64,000 nt of DNA, from NCBI RefSeq assembly GCF_017874415.1, contig NZ_JAGGLM010000014.1, positions 1 to 64,000 on the forward strand, written 5' to 3'. The notes under the pieces are model-generated. The model saw only the letters and a program-made list of their open reading frames with translations. It was not told where the DNA came from and did not search any database. Position numbers and translations under genes: made by a program. This stretch comes from Clostridium algifaecis. GTDB lineage: Bacteria; Bacillota; Clostridia; Clostridiales; Clostridiaceae. Shown here piece by piece: positions 1 to 8,992 of the stretch (positions are counted from its first letter, which is position 1; each line of letters begins with the position of its first letter).

Positions 1-48
1 TTTAAAGTTAACTTGAAAAACTTTAAAAACTTATTTTAGAAGATTATC

Positions 49-2892
49 TCATAATTTTCTAACACTTTCTATCCACTTTCTTATTTGACGGTTACCTTCA
101 ATAATCTTTTTAAGATTTATACCATACTTATTAGATATTTCTAACAAACTTAAATTATTTTTTATGTGTTGATTTATTAAATCATCAATTTTAAATTTAT
201 CTACAGATACTAAGTCTATGTTATGTTTTTTATTATAATATTCCTCAATTAAATTAATTGCTTCGTTATCCATTTGAAATATTCTATATATAATATTGTT
301 TAATTGATTTTCGGCTTTATATATCTCACAATTGTTTTCTTCAATTTCATCAACAATTTTAATATAATTATTTAGTACATCTTTATCCACAATAAATTTT
401 TTATATAAACCTCTATTTAGCAAATTAAGATTCATTATCTTTACAACTAATTTATTTATAGTCTCAAGTTCAATTTCACCAATATTAGGTACTGGCAATT
501 CTTTTAACACGACAGGTTTAACTTCTGCAAACAATTTATCATTTTCTTGTACAAGTAATTGATAATATACATTCATTAATTTTGAATTCAAAATTGCACA
601 CACATATTCTTCTGTAATTCCAGCATTTTTCTTTAATACAATGTCAATTATACTATTTAATGTGTAATAAGCATTATTATCTACAGTTGCTATTAATTCA
701 TCTCCTGTTTGTCTGCATATTACTTTTTTTGACTCAAACAGTTCTGAACTTCTTGGCCAGTGCAATTCATACCATCGCATTATACCTTTTCTTGCTTCGC
801 GTCTAGAACTTAATTGTTCTTTAAAGTTTTCAAGATATTCTATTGTCTTATTACAAGTTACCATGTCTGTTTCACGATTTATATATAAAACATATTTATC
901 TGAATACTCTATCGAATATCTATTTATATTTCCACCGACAAGCAATTTCTTTAATAAAATATTATCGACTTTATCTAATTCATTAGACTTAATAACAAAT
1001 GCTTTATCGTTACCACTTGCTATTCCAACTGATACATTTTCACAAAAATCTATGAGTCTTTTATGCTTTGACTTAATTTGAAACATTAGATTAATAAACT
1101 TTTCATTTATAAGTAGTAACTTGTGGTTATCTACATTTTTGTAAACCTCCTGATTAATATTCATATATAAACTATAATCGTTAATTCTTTTTTCCCTTTC
1201 CTCATTGTTCAAACTACTACTTATATCCAATATTTTAACTTCTTCTTCATTCTTATCCTTATCTAAAGTTATAATCATAGTTGGATATGAGTTGTCATCA
1301 AATACATTTTCTCCTAAATTTATAAGTCTTTTAATTTGGAAGTTATTTATTAAATGTTTTCTGCATTCTGTATATTCATATTGAGTTAATAATGTACTCG
1401 GAATAATATATCCTAATTTAGTTGTAATTTTGTTTGTAGCCCTTGAAATAAAATAGTTATAAACATCAATTGTTCTCATATGCACATCATTATATGTTGA
1501 CATATAATAATCTCTAAGATGTAAACTATTTACTTCAGATCCATATGGCGGATTTCCAACAATATAATCAAATTTTCCACTCCAAAACTTACATAAATTT
1601 AGAATTTCCTCTAACTTTTCTCTATTGATTATTTCTTCTTTCTCTATTCCTGATACATCTTTATAATTTAATTTATAAGTTTCTTTTCTAATAATCTTTT
1701 CAATTCTCTCTTCTTCTCCAAATAAGTTTATTTGAGTTGTAACTACAGTTTCAAATTCTTGCTTCAATTGCTCTTCTAAATACATCCAATCATAATCTTT
1801 TTCGAACTTTATTAGGCTATCACATTCAATAATATTTAACTCATCAGTAAAATTATCTAAATCCTTTAGAAGTAAGTTTATGGTAGTTAACTGTACAGCA
1901 AAACTATCTATATCTGCTCCAAAAATACAATGTTTTAATATGTGGTAGTGAATATGTTCTTTATTCCAATATTCCTTACCTGTTAATTGTATCTCTTTTC
2001 CATGTTTCTTTATTATATAGATATCCTCTGCATATTGCTCTTTTAATGTTTCAAGATTACTTAAAAACTTTTCTCTTAAAATATCATAAGCCATTATCAA
2101 AAAGTGCCCAGATCCACAAGAAATATCTGCAACAGTTACAAAAGGATTTTCTACTACATCTGCTTCTTCTACAGTATTTTTTAATATATACTTTATTACA
2201 AATTCTGGAGTATAAAATTGACCTATGGCCTTACGGGTTTCTCTGTCCATAAATTTTTCGTAAACATCACCTAAAATATTTCCATCTGTATGCTTAAAGT
2301 TAAAATTATTAGTATCTAGTTTCTCTATGATATTACTTAACACATTTTCAAAATTTAAAACTAAAGTCTTAGTTTCTTTATCTCCATCCATATATTTCAG
2401 ATTAAAATCCTCATCTCTTGGATTGAGTACTTCATATTTATCTTCTTTATAAAGCACTATATTGCTATAGGACTGCTTCATATCATTAAAGGCAAATTTA
2501 ATCAATTCACCTAGCGTATAATTTGTAATTAACCTTCCCCACTTTTGAAGTCCAACTTTAGATAATTTTTCACCAATATGGGGGTCTTTTACTTCCCCTG
2601 CTATATAGTCTTCAGCATTTCTCATAAAGCCCTTATCTTCACATATTCTTACAAATAATATCTTGTTTAATAAAGTATAAGAGGCTCTATGACAGAAGTT
2701 ATCATTCCATGCTTTTTGCTCTTTCCTAGCAACACCATTTTCTTTATATTCATTATCTATAAATACCTTAAATGTTTCATCATGTTTATATTTAAAATCA
2801 AATAGTTTTTTATATACCTGAAATAATTCACTGTGAATCTCTTTTAATTCGGAGATTAATTTCACTTTATCAACTGTATTTTCAGTACTCAT
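49..2892 (-). CDS. Eco57I-family adenine-specific DNA methyltransferase
   Basis: A 947-residue N6-adenine methyltransferase. An N-terminal helical domain (1-200) leads to the SAM-binding motif DISCGSGHF near 256-264, the acidic motif GADIDSF near 325-331 and the catalytic NPPYG at 447-451. A C-terminal half of the TaqI-like target-recognition kind follows (about 600-830). This is the layout of Eco57I-like type IIG enzymes, but I see no PD-(D/E)XK nuclease motif, so it may only methylate or may work with a nuclease left of the window. It starts at an ATG 8 nt after AGGAG; that Shine-Dalgarno begins right after the stop of the upstream 200-residue gene, so the two are translationally coupled. 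Probably defence cargo of the ICE. The exact defence system is not determined. Confidence 0.8.
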   Translation of the reverse strand: MSTENTVDKVKLISELKEIHSELFQVYKKLFDFKYKHDETFKVFIDNEYKENGVARKEQKAWNDNFCHRASYTLLNKILFVRICEDKGFMRNAEDYIAGEVKDPHIGEKLSKVGLQKWGRLITNYTLGELIKFAFNDMKQSYSNIVLYKEDKYEVLNPRDEDFNLKYMDGDKETKTLVLNFENVLSNIIEKLDTNNFNFKHTDGNILGDVYEKFMDRETRKAIGQFYTPEFVIKYILKNTVEEADVVENPFVTVADISCGSGHFLIMAYDILREKFLSNLETLKEQYAEDIYIIKKHGKEIQLTGKEYWNKEHIHYHILKHCIFGADIDSFAVQLTTINLLLKDLDNFTDELNIIECDSLIKFEKDYDWMYLEEQLKQEFETVVTTQINLFGEEERIEKIIRKETYKLNYKDVSGIEKEEIINREKLEEILNLCKFWSGKFDYIVGNPPYGSEVNSLHLRDYYMSTYNDVHMRTIDVYNYFISRATNKITTKLGYIIPSTLLTQYEYTECRKHLINNFQIKRLINLGENVFDDNSYPTMIITLDKDKNEEEVKILDISSSLNNEEREKRINDYSLYMNINQEVYKNVDNHKLLLINEKFINLMFQIKSKHKRLIDFCENVSVGIASGNDKAFVIKSNELDKVDNILLKKLLVGGNINRYSIEYSDKYVLYINRETDMVTCNKTIEYLENFKEQLSSRREARKGIMRWYELHWPRSSELFESKKVICRQTGDELIATVDNNAYYTLNSIIDIVLKKNAGITEEYVCAILNSKLMNVYYQLLVQENDKLFAEVKPVVLKELPVPNIGEIELETINKLVVKIMNLNLLNRGLYKKFIVDKDVLNNYIKIVDEIEENNCEIYKAENQLNNIIYRIFQMDNEAINLIEEYYNKKHNIDLVSVDKFKIDDLINQHIKNNLSLLEISNKYGINLKKIIEGNRQIRKWIESVRKL

Positions 2893-2903
2893 TTTTTCAC
2901 TCC

Positions 2904-3506
2904 TTACATTAACCCTAAAGATTTCATAAGATAGGTTGTAATTTTTGAATCCTCTAAAAATCCTTGTAGATTTTCTCTATCTTCACTTGGATACAATTTA
3001 TCAAATAAACTTACTGCCGTATTAGGATCTAATGTTCTAAAGTCATACTCTTTTAATATTTCAATATGATTATCTTCTTTTTTATTAAATACGCTACGCT
3101 GTAACTTCTCTATATAATTGTCATAAATAGAAGATGTAAATATTCCTCCTAATTCTTTTGTTCTTCTAATATCCTCTGAGGCTATATTAAAAAGCATAAG
3201 ATAATCCTTACGGTAATTTTTGCTCATTTCATTCCAGTTTCTTATTCCTTCTATACTGAACTTAGGGTTTACAATTTTTTGTAAGTCCTCACTCATTCTT
3301 ATAAGAATATATTTAAATACTATATGTAACGTAGTCTTTTTCACAAAGTAATCTTTGAATCTTTCTTTACTAAATTTACCTTGATACTCACTTCTTTGCT
3401 TTTCTAACGCCCCTATATTAATAGCCCCTTCTAATGCACTTTGAATGTCTTTTTTAAAGCTTAGCATTTCATCTATAAATTTTGATTTATTCTCGTTAAT
3501 ATCCAC
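2904..3506 (-). CDS. Helical protein resembling the N-terminal domain of Eco57I-type methylases
   Basis: A 200-residue protein without membrane segments, upstream of the adenine methylase and 11 nt from it. Its C-terminal part (FRTLDPNTA, LYPSEDRENLQGF, then KSLGLM at the end) resembles the segment that precedes motif I in large Eco57I/PglX-like methylases, but it stops before any SAM motif. It may be a detached accessory domain or a truncated paralogue kept as a partner. The reading frame differs from that of the methylase, and the downstream gene has its own AGGAG, so this is not a simple sequencing frameshift. Function not assigned; the operon suggests a role in the same restriction or defence system. 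Confidence 0.6.
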   Translation of the reverse strand: MDINENKSKFIDEMLSFKKDIQSALEGAINIGALEKQRSEYQGKFSKERFKDYFVKKTTLHIVFKYILIRMSEDLQKIVNPKFSIEGIRNWNEMSKNYRKDYLMLFNIASEDIRRTKELGGIFTSSIYDNYIEKLQRSVFNKKEDNHIEILKEYDFRTLDPNTAVSLFDKLYPSEDRENLQGFLEDSKITTYLMKSLGLM

Positions 3507-3569
3507 CTTTTTTCCCCCATTAAAAATTAAATTTTTTAGAATTGTTTATTTTTATAAAAAGCCTTCTTT

Positions 3570-3719
3570 TTATTGGTTTTTAACATTTTTAGAAATTATA
3601 CGTATAGATGCGTACTTAGTAGCACCAAGAATCCTACCATCAGAACATAAAACTTATACCCTTCTTTTGGTCGAGTTCCACTTTTCCGCTGCTTCTTGAA
3701 CTGTTATATATCCGGTCAT
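3570..3719 (-). pseudogene. Excisionase-like HTH gene with an in-frame stop
   Basis: ATG at 3717-3719 after AGGTG starts MTGYITVQEAAEKWN, a typical start of small helix-turn-helix proteins that accompany clostridial mobile elements. Codon 22 is TAA, and the same frame continues past it with VLCSDGRILGATKYASIR and ends at codon 50. In the family the residue after RRV is usually Gln, so a single CAA-to-TAA change explains the stop. The C-terminal end is also shorter than is usual. Read as a recently inactivated DNA-binding protein, unless readthrough occurs. Confidence 0.6.
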
Positions 3720-3891
3720 TTCGCACCTCGTTAATTAAAAATTTTTATATTATTCCAATTATTAGTTTATTCTTTTTAACTAATAATTACAATATATGTT
3801 GACAAATTAATTGGTAAATTTTATATTTGCATTATTTTTTGACATTTATATACTTATCTTTCAATATCCTATAAACCTTATATTGTATATT

Positions 3892-4509
3892 TCATGGAGG
3901 GTACAAATTGTCGCTCTCCCCATGACATAGTGAACTTAATGCTGACATGATTGTAATCGTCTTTCTTTTTTTTCCTATTTCATAGAAAATACTAGGGTGA
4001 CAATTATATTTATTTACAAAATTTGCTTTATTCAAAGGAATGCCCATCGAAACATCTACTATATACTTTTTTTCTTTCTTTGTTTCATTTTGTATAACAT
4101 CTTTTTCTTTTTCATAATCCTCAAAACTAACTACTTTAATATTCTCTATTTTGCTTATTTCCTCTTTCACTTCAATATCTTTTAGCTTTTCTTCATCTAA
4201 CTTATTTTCATTAGCATTAGGTTTAATATTATTATTTTCAGGCTTTATTTGAAGTCTATATAGATTAGAACTTTGTCCCCCATTATCCCTATATCTTTCT
4301 TCTTTAATAATGAATCCTTCTTCTACAAGAATATTCATGTTTCTTTGTATAGTTCTTTCTGATACTCCGCAGTCATTGGCTATAGTTTTTACAGAAGGAA
4401 AGCAGGTTCCTTCTACATTAGCTCTATTTATAAGATAAAACATTATTTGCTTTGCTCTGCTTGGTAGATTTGATTTATATACTTTATCAAGCATTTCTCC
4501 TTTTTTCAC
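3892..4509 (-). CDS. Winged-helix DNA-binding protein (replication/transfer regulator type)
   Basis: About 205 residues. I place the start at the GTG at 4507-4509, 7 nt after AGGAGG; a TTG seven codons upstream has no ribosome binding site. The N-terminal half is a helix-turn-helix domain of the kind found in replication initiators of Firmicute plasmids and ICEs (SRAKQIMFYLINRAN, CFPSVKTIANDCGVSERTIQ, then a wing near RYRDNGGQSS). The middle is Lys/Glu/Asn-rich linker. The last 55 residues match nothing I recognise and may reflect rearrangement at this end of the operon. It is the last gene of the leftward transfer operon before the methylase cargo. It could be a replication initiator or a transcription factor. 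Confidence 0.6.
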   Translation of the reverse strand: MKKGEMLDKVYKSNLPSRAKQIMFYLINRANVEGTCFPSVKTIANDCGVSERTIQRNMNILVEEGFIIKEERYRDNGGQSSNLYRLQIKPENNNIKPNANENKLDEEKLKDIEVKEEISKIENIKVVSFEDYEKEKDVIQNETKKEKKYIVDVSMGIPLNKANFVNKYNCHPSIFYEIGKKRKTITIMSALSSLCHGESDNLYPP

Positions 4510-4532
4510 AATAGCTCCTCCTCTCTTCAAGT

Positions 4533-5519
4533 TTAGGTAATAAAGTCATTAATTATTTCTTTGTATATATCTTCATTAATCTTTCCATCAAATAGACTTG
4601 GTGAATATTTAAGAAAATGTATATTATCCTTACTGTTTTCAAAGCTTTTTTTTATTTTAAAATTCTCTTCATTAGATATTGAAGAAAACAAAATATTATA
4701 ATTAAAATCTTTTACAGAATTAGTTGTTTCATATGTTTCTATAATTTCATAAGGCTTGCTTCCACTGCATAGAACTTTAATATCACAGCTTTTAAATATT
4801 GCTATATTTCCTTTGTACAAGCTGCCTAAATCAAAAATTTGATAGTTTACATCATTAGGAAATTGCTTATTAGGATAGTATTCAACGCCTTTGTATCTAT
4901 AATAATTTTCTAACTTTAAAAATTGATAATAAGTAGCTATTTCTTTTAAATGACCACTTTCATTAGCTTCTGTATAACTTACCTTAGCTCCAATATTAAA
5001 TAAAAATCTTGCCATATTAAAAGCAGTTGTAGTTGTACCAACTCTTGATGATACTCCCGCAACTGCTATTTTTATATTTTTATAATTAAATGTATACTGA
5101 TTTCCATGAATTTCTTTTATATTCCAATCTTCCTCTGTCTTTCCTATATTGCTTAAACATTTTAATATTTCATCTTTAATCTCTTGTATTTCTTTAGAAA
5201 TTATAACGTTGTAGATTTTTTCTTCTATAAGGTTTGATATTATTTTGTCTTCTCTTTTTAATCCTTCAGCAAAGATTATTATTCTTGAATCATACATGGC
5301 TTTAAAGGCTGTTATTGCTTCAATTATTTCATTTTCGGTATCTTTAAGAGCTTTTAAATCAATGGCAAAATAAGAGTAGTGACTTAAATTTCTCATATCA
5401 TGAATTACAAATTTTTTTAAATAAAATTCTCCTGAAAGCTTTTTAATTACCATACCTTTTTCCTTAGATAAAAAATCAAATAATCCTATATTTTCATTGC
5501 TTGATAGATACAAAAGCAC
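4533..5519 (-). CDS. TadZ/CpaE-like protein with a degenerate P-loop
   Basis: About 328 residues. The N-terminal 130 residues look receiver-like and the C-terminal part has the MinD/ParA fold, as in the Tad pilus localisation factor TadZ/CpaE. The P-loop region, about residues 150-165, reads GVSSRVGTTTTAF. The usual KGGxGKT is not kept, and the catalytic lysine is replaced by threonine, so hydrolysis is doubtful. The start is taken at the GTG at 5517-5519, 8 nt after AAGGGG; a GTG three codons upstream (5528) is also possible. It overlaps the end of the small membrane protein gene upstream. Likely a structural or polarity partner for the transfer/Tad apparatus, separate from the canonical TadZ-like ATPase at 19.9 kb. 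Confidence 0.55.
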   Translation of the reverse strand: MLLYLSSNENIGLFDFLSKEKGMVIKKLSGEFYLKKFVIHDMRNLSHYSYFAIDLKALKDTENEIIEAITAFKAMYDSRIIIFAEGLKREDKIISNLIEEKIYNVIISKEIQEIKDEILKCLSNIGKTEEDWNIKEIHGNQYTFNYKNIKIAVAGVSSRVGTTTTAFNMARFLFNIGAKVSYTEANESGHLKEIATYYQFLKLENYYRYKGVEYYPNKQFPNDVNYQIFDLGSLYKGNIAIFKSCDIKVLCSGSKPYEIIETYETTNSVKDFNYNILFSSISNEENFKIKKSFENSKDNIHFLKYSPSLFDGKINEDIYKEIINDFIT

Positions 5520-5658
5520 TGCTCTCACCCCTTGCCACTTTATAGTCTGCTGGTACGTCTATAGGTTTGTGATTAGGTTTATAAGTAAATAGTAAAATAA
5601 ACCCTATAACCACAATTACAATATATATAAATAGCTCTATTAATAACTTCTTTTTCAA
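5494..5658 (-). CDS. Small single-span membrane protein
   Basis: A 54-residue gene starting at TTG (5656-5658) after AAAGGGG. It has a short basic N-terminus (MKKK), one hydrophobic helix (about residues 5-25) and a polar tail ending SAFVSIKQ. Its last codons overlap the start of the TadZ-like gene in another frame, the usual sign of translational coupling. It lies between the peptidase gene and the TadZ-like gene inside the transfer operon. I do not recognise the family; it is probably a small accessory membrane component. Confidence 0.5.
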   Translation of the reverse strand: MKKKLLIELFIYIVIVVIGFILLFTYKPNHKPIDVPADYKVARGESSAFVSIKQ

Positions 5659-5678
5659 AGTACTCTACCCCTTTCTAT

Positions 5679-6512
5679 TTATTGTTTACTGATTATCCAA
5701 AATGGACCTCCTGCATCTGCTCCTTTATTTGCTTCATTTAATACTATTGATAAATCCCACTTTTCTTCGCTTCTTGTCCTGCTTACTGGATCAGCAACTA
5801 AAATCTTTTTATCTGCTGTTACTCCCCTAAGCACAATAAAATGACCATTCCTTGTAAAATGTCCTTCTGCCATAATAGCAATTATAAGTTTACCCGCTGC
5901 AAGAGCATCTACTATCTTTTGTGGCTCACTTGAAGTGCAGCCTTCTACTTTAAGTCCAAAGTGTTTTGCTCCATCAGGTATTAAAGTATGGTAAGAACCC
6001 ACACCTTCGCAGTAATAGCCATTTTCATAAGACCATTGACTCATTTGAACTGGATCAACCTTTTTATCTGTAAGGCTTGACACAACTATAGCAAGAGAAG
6101 TCGGACCACAACCACTTCTTCCTATAGCACCTGTTTTTCCATAAGGCTTGTCCTTCCATCTAGAATCAGCCTGATTATAATAAACAACTTCAGTAGAACC
6201 ATCTTTAAAGGATGTTCCCGAAAAATCTAATCCACTACTTTCTAAATAACTATTGTCATTAGAATTTATTAATTGTTCATATCCATATTGACTTCTTACG
6301 TTTTTCACTTGGTTTAACTCATTTCCAAAGAAAATGCTACTCAGCATTTCCAGTGGGTTTGTAAGAATATATACAATAAAAGCCAAAATTAAAAGCACCG
6401 AAATAATCGGTGCTAGTGATATAAAAATTATTTTATTTCTGGTTTCATCATCTTTTACAACTTGAATTGCTATTTTAGCAATGGTGGCTGCTGACTTAGG
6501 ATCTATTGCCAT
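5679..6512 (-). CDS. Membrane-anchored C39-like cysteine peptidase
   Basis: 277 residues. One membrane helix (about 29-51) anchors an extracytoplasmic peptidase_C39_2-type domain from about residue 105 on. The predicted catalytic residues are Cys135 in SGCGPTSLA, His224 in NGHFIVLRG and Asp241 in VADPVS. In Gram-positive conjugation systems this operon position usually holds a cell-wall hydrolase that opens the envelope (the VirB1/CwlT role); here a C39-like peptidase would act on wall peptides or process a transfer protein. The start ATG follows AAAGGAGG by 10 nt. The upstream defence ATPase cassette has its own terminator, so this gene is probably transcribed from elsewhere or by readthrough. 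Confidence 0.7.
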   Translation of the reverse strand: MAIDPKSAATIAKIAIQVVKDDETRNKIIFISLAPIISVLLILAFIVYILTNPLEMLSSIFFGNELNQVKNVRSQYGYEQLINSNDNSYLESSGLDFSGTSFKDGSTEVVYYNQADSRWKDKPYGKTGAIGRSGCGPTSLAIVVSSLTDKKVDPVQMSQWSYENGYYCEGVGSYHTLIPDGAKHFGLKVEGCTSSEPQKIVDALAAGKLIIAIMAEGHFTRNGHFIVLRGVTADKKILVADPVSRTRSEEKWDLSIVLNEANKGADAGGPFWIISKQ

Positions 6513-6553
6513 GGTATAATGCCTCCTTTTGAATTTTTCGAGTAAAGAAATAA

Positions 6554-6572
6554 CACCTAATTTATATAGGTG
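6554..6572 (-). terminator. Hairpin after the AAA ATPase gene
   Basis: Inverted repeat CACCTA/TAGGTG in the gap between the ATPase stop and the peptidase start, followed on the minus strand by a T-rich run. It suggests that the ATPase is an independent insert in the transfer operon. Confidence 0.4.
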
Positions 6573-6601
6573 CTATTATATACACTATTATTAATCTCAA
6601 A

Positions 6602-8815
6602 TTATAAGGTTTTAACTTCATTATACAAATTAATTAATTCAAGTATATCCATATCCAAAATTGGTTCATACATAAAAGAATTCAAATGTATATTTTCTGG
6701 TGTTATAATATTTACTTCTTCTAATACTTTAACTTTATCGCTGTCTCCAAATTGCTTAAATCCACTAAATAATTCTCTAGTTTGGTTTCTAGATAAAGAA
6801 ATATGATGCATAAATGCTTCAACTGTTCCTGTCTTTGTCGTTTTGCCTTCTCTCCAATTAATATTTCCAGTATAATTATTAATCTCATTAATCATATAAA
6901 TTTCTGCTTTATGTCTAATCGCAACAGCTAAGATAATCTTATTTTCCAAATCAACTTCAGATTTGGATATTGAATCCGCAATAATATAAATTTCAGGACA
7001 AACACTAGATGTTAATTTTATTGTTTCATCAAATCCATCTACCCCTAAATATTCTTTATATACTTTTTTCAGAACATCAAAGGTTATTATATCTGTAAAA
7101 TTTTTTTCATGAAGTAAATGGGTAAGAAGTATGTAATCTTTATCAATCCCACACAATCCTCCAATATTTCTATCTTCGCTATATTCTATTATATTTCTTG
7201 CAAACGGTATAAGTGCCAAAATATTTCTTTTGTTTAGATGCTTTTTCCAATGTTCAAAAGGTTGCTTTTGATATTTTTCCTGTTTTAATTCTATTTTATT
7301 ATTTACCATTTCTGCACATAATCTATTTTCTCTCTTAATGTTTAAACGCCCTGAGACAGTTCTGAAAAAATCAAAATTATGTGATAAAATTATCAGATGA
7401 AATTTATCCTCTTTTGCCATATCATATAAATATTCAACAATAGCATATTTATTTTTATAATCAAAAGAATCAGCTATATCATCTACGATAATTAATTTTT
7501 CATTGCCCTCATCACGTATTCTTTCAATGTCAAAAATAATATTAAGCAAATATAATGCTCTCTTTTCTCCTTGACTAAGAACATCTATCTTTTCCAAATA
7601 ATCTCTATCCATTTCAACAATTTTATCATTGCGTTTAAACGCAAATTCTACTCTTGGAACACTTTCCCCTATAATAGCACCTTTCATATTTGATATTTTC
7701 ATTTTATATGGAACGGTAAATCTTTCTTCAAATATATTCAATGCTCTTTTCCATGGTGTATCATCCAAATCCACAGTATCAATTTCTTGTTCTAAACTTT
7801 TATACTCAGCTACTAGCTCATCAAATTTTGATTTCTCTGCACTGATATAGGACAACCATAAGCATTTTTTTAGTTCATCTAACTTATTTACTTTTAAAAA
7901 CGTAACTATGTCAGGCGTACTTTCAATTATATCTTTTAAAATAATACCCTTAGAGTCACTCAACATTTTTTCAATCTCTTGAAATACTGGCGTTGCCTTT
8001 ATTTTCTCCTCTATTTCACCGATTTTTATATTTAAGTCTTCACTATTTCTTATTTCCAAATTATCACCAAGAAACATATGATTATCTTTTACAAAAAATT
8101 TATCTTTATCTAATGCTTTCCCAATATCTTTAAGTTTTGGGAGAGTAAACTTACCCTTTTCTAAAAACTCATACTCAGAGTAAATCTCCTCACTTTTTAA
8201 AATAAAATCATCTATTTTATCTTGAAATTCTCGTGATGTAATTTTTTTAATAACAGTATCATCAAATATGCTAGAATACTTAATATTAGAACACTCATAT
8301 TCCATAGTTTCATTTGCTAGTTTCTTAATATTTAATAAAAAACTATTTTCCGAAAAATTAAAATCCTTAATTATAATTGGTTCTAATTCGTATACTTTTT
8401 TTCCGCCTACTGTCTTTACCATTTTTAATCCAGAATATTTTTCAAGTGATTTAATAAGTTTTTCCTTTAATTTTAGAACTTTTGAGATTTTATTTTTTAT
8501 TTCATCATTAACTAACAACGAAGTGATGCTATCAGATTCATATGAATTCTCAAAAGATTTTATTACAAAAATATCATCCTTTTGTATTTCTGCACCATCT
8601 TTTGTTACATTTGCTATACCATCCAAACCAAATATTTCATCTTTGATTAAGTTTCTTTGATCATCCTGAATTTTCTTTAAAGTTTTTGAAAATGATGTTT
8701 TCATTAATCCATTTCTCGCATATATTGCTATTACATTATCATCTGTAAAATTAAATAAATAATCCATTTTTTCAATTCCAAAGCAATATTCTAAGTTTAC
8801 ATTTATCTTATCCAT
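6602..8815 (-). CDS. PrrC/RloC-type ABC-like ATPase, candidate anti-phage protein
   Basis: About 737 residues; start at the ATG at 8815 after GGGGGA. The N-terminal P-loop near residue 35 is unusual, YARNGLMKTSF, with Met where the conserved Gly before Lys is expected. A long helical middle region (about 90-400) leads to an ABC-style signature LSQGEKRALYLLN, a Walker B IIVDDIADSFDYKN and an H-loop ILSHNFDFFR. This motif set is that of the AAA_13/PrrC/RloC class of stand-alone ATPases, several of which are abortive-infection nucleases. I cannot identify a nuclease triad in the C-terminal 250 residues. Placement between VirB4 and the peptidase, with its own terminator, marks it as cargo. A house-keeping SMC-like role is less likely. 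Confidence 0.6.
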   Translation of the reverse strand: MDKINVNLEYCFGIEKMDYLFNFTDDNVIAIYARNGLMKTSFSKTLKKIQDDQRNLIKDEIFGLDGIANVTKDGAEIQKDDIFVIKSFENSYESDSITSLLVNDEIKNKISKVLKLKEKLIKSLEKYSGLKMVKTVGGKKVYELEPIIIKDFNFSENSFLLNIKKLANETMEYECSNIKYSSIFDDTVIKKITSREFQDKIDDFILKSEEIYSEYEFLEKGKFTLPKLKDIGKALDKDKFFVKDNHMFLGDNLEIRNSEDLNIKIGEIEEKIKATPVFQEIEKMLSDSKGIILKDIIESTPDIVTFLKVNKLDELKKCLWLSYISAEKSKFDELVAEYKSLEQEIDTVDLDDTPWKRALNIFEERFTVPYKMKISNMKGAIIGESVPRVEFAFKRNDKIVEMDRDYLEKIDVLSQGEKRALYLLNIIFDIERIRDEGNEKLIIVDDIADSFDYKNKYAIVEYLYDMAKEDKFHLIILSHNFDFFRTVSGRLNIKRENRLCAEMVNNKIELKQEKYQKQPFEHWKKHLNKRNILALIPFARNIIEYSEDRNIGGLCGIDKDYILLTHLLHEKNFTDIITFDVLKKVYKEYLGVDGFDETIKLTSSVCPEIYIIADSISKSEVDLENKIILAVAIRHKAEIYMINEINNYTGNINWREGKTTKTGTVEAFMHHISLSRNQTRELFSGFKQFGDSDKVKVLEEVNIITPENIHLNSFMYEPILDMDILELINLYNEVKTL

Positions 8816-8992
8816 AACTTCCCCCACTGTCCCTCTTATTTTATATTTGTATAAAGTAATTAATTTGCTTAAATAAGGCTACCTTTCTTTCTAATCCAAG
8901 CAATAAACTTCATATTGTGTACCTAATTTACTATAAATTATACCACCAATTTCCACAATTAAATATAAAAATCCATATATTCTCAATTTATC

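Noticed and set aside
2904-3506. Sequencing frameshift splitting one methylase gene
   Set aside because: The downstream methylase has its own N-terminal domain, ATG and AGGAG, so two genes are the simpler reading.
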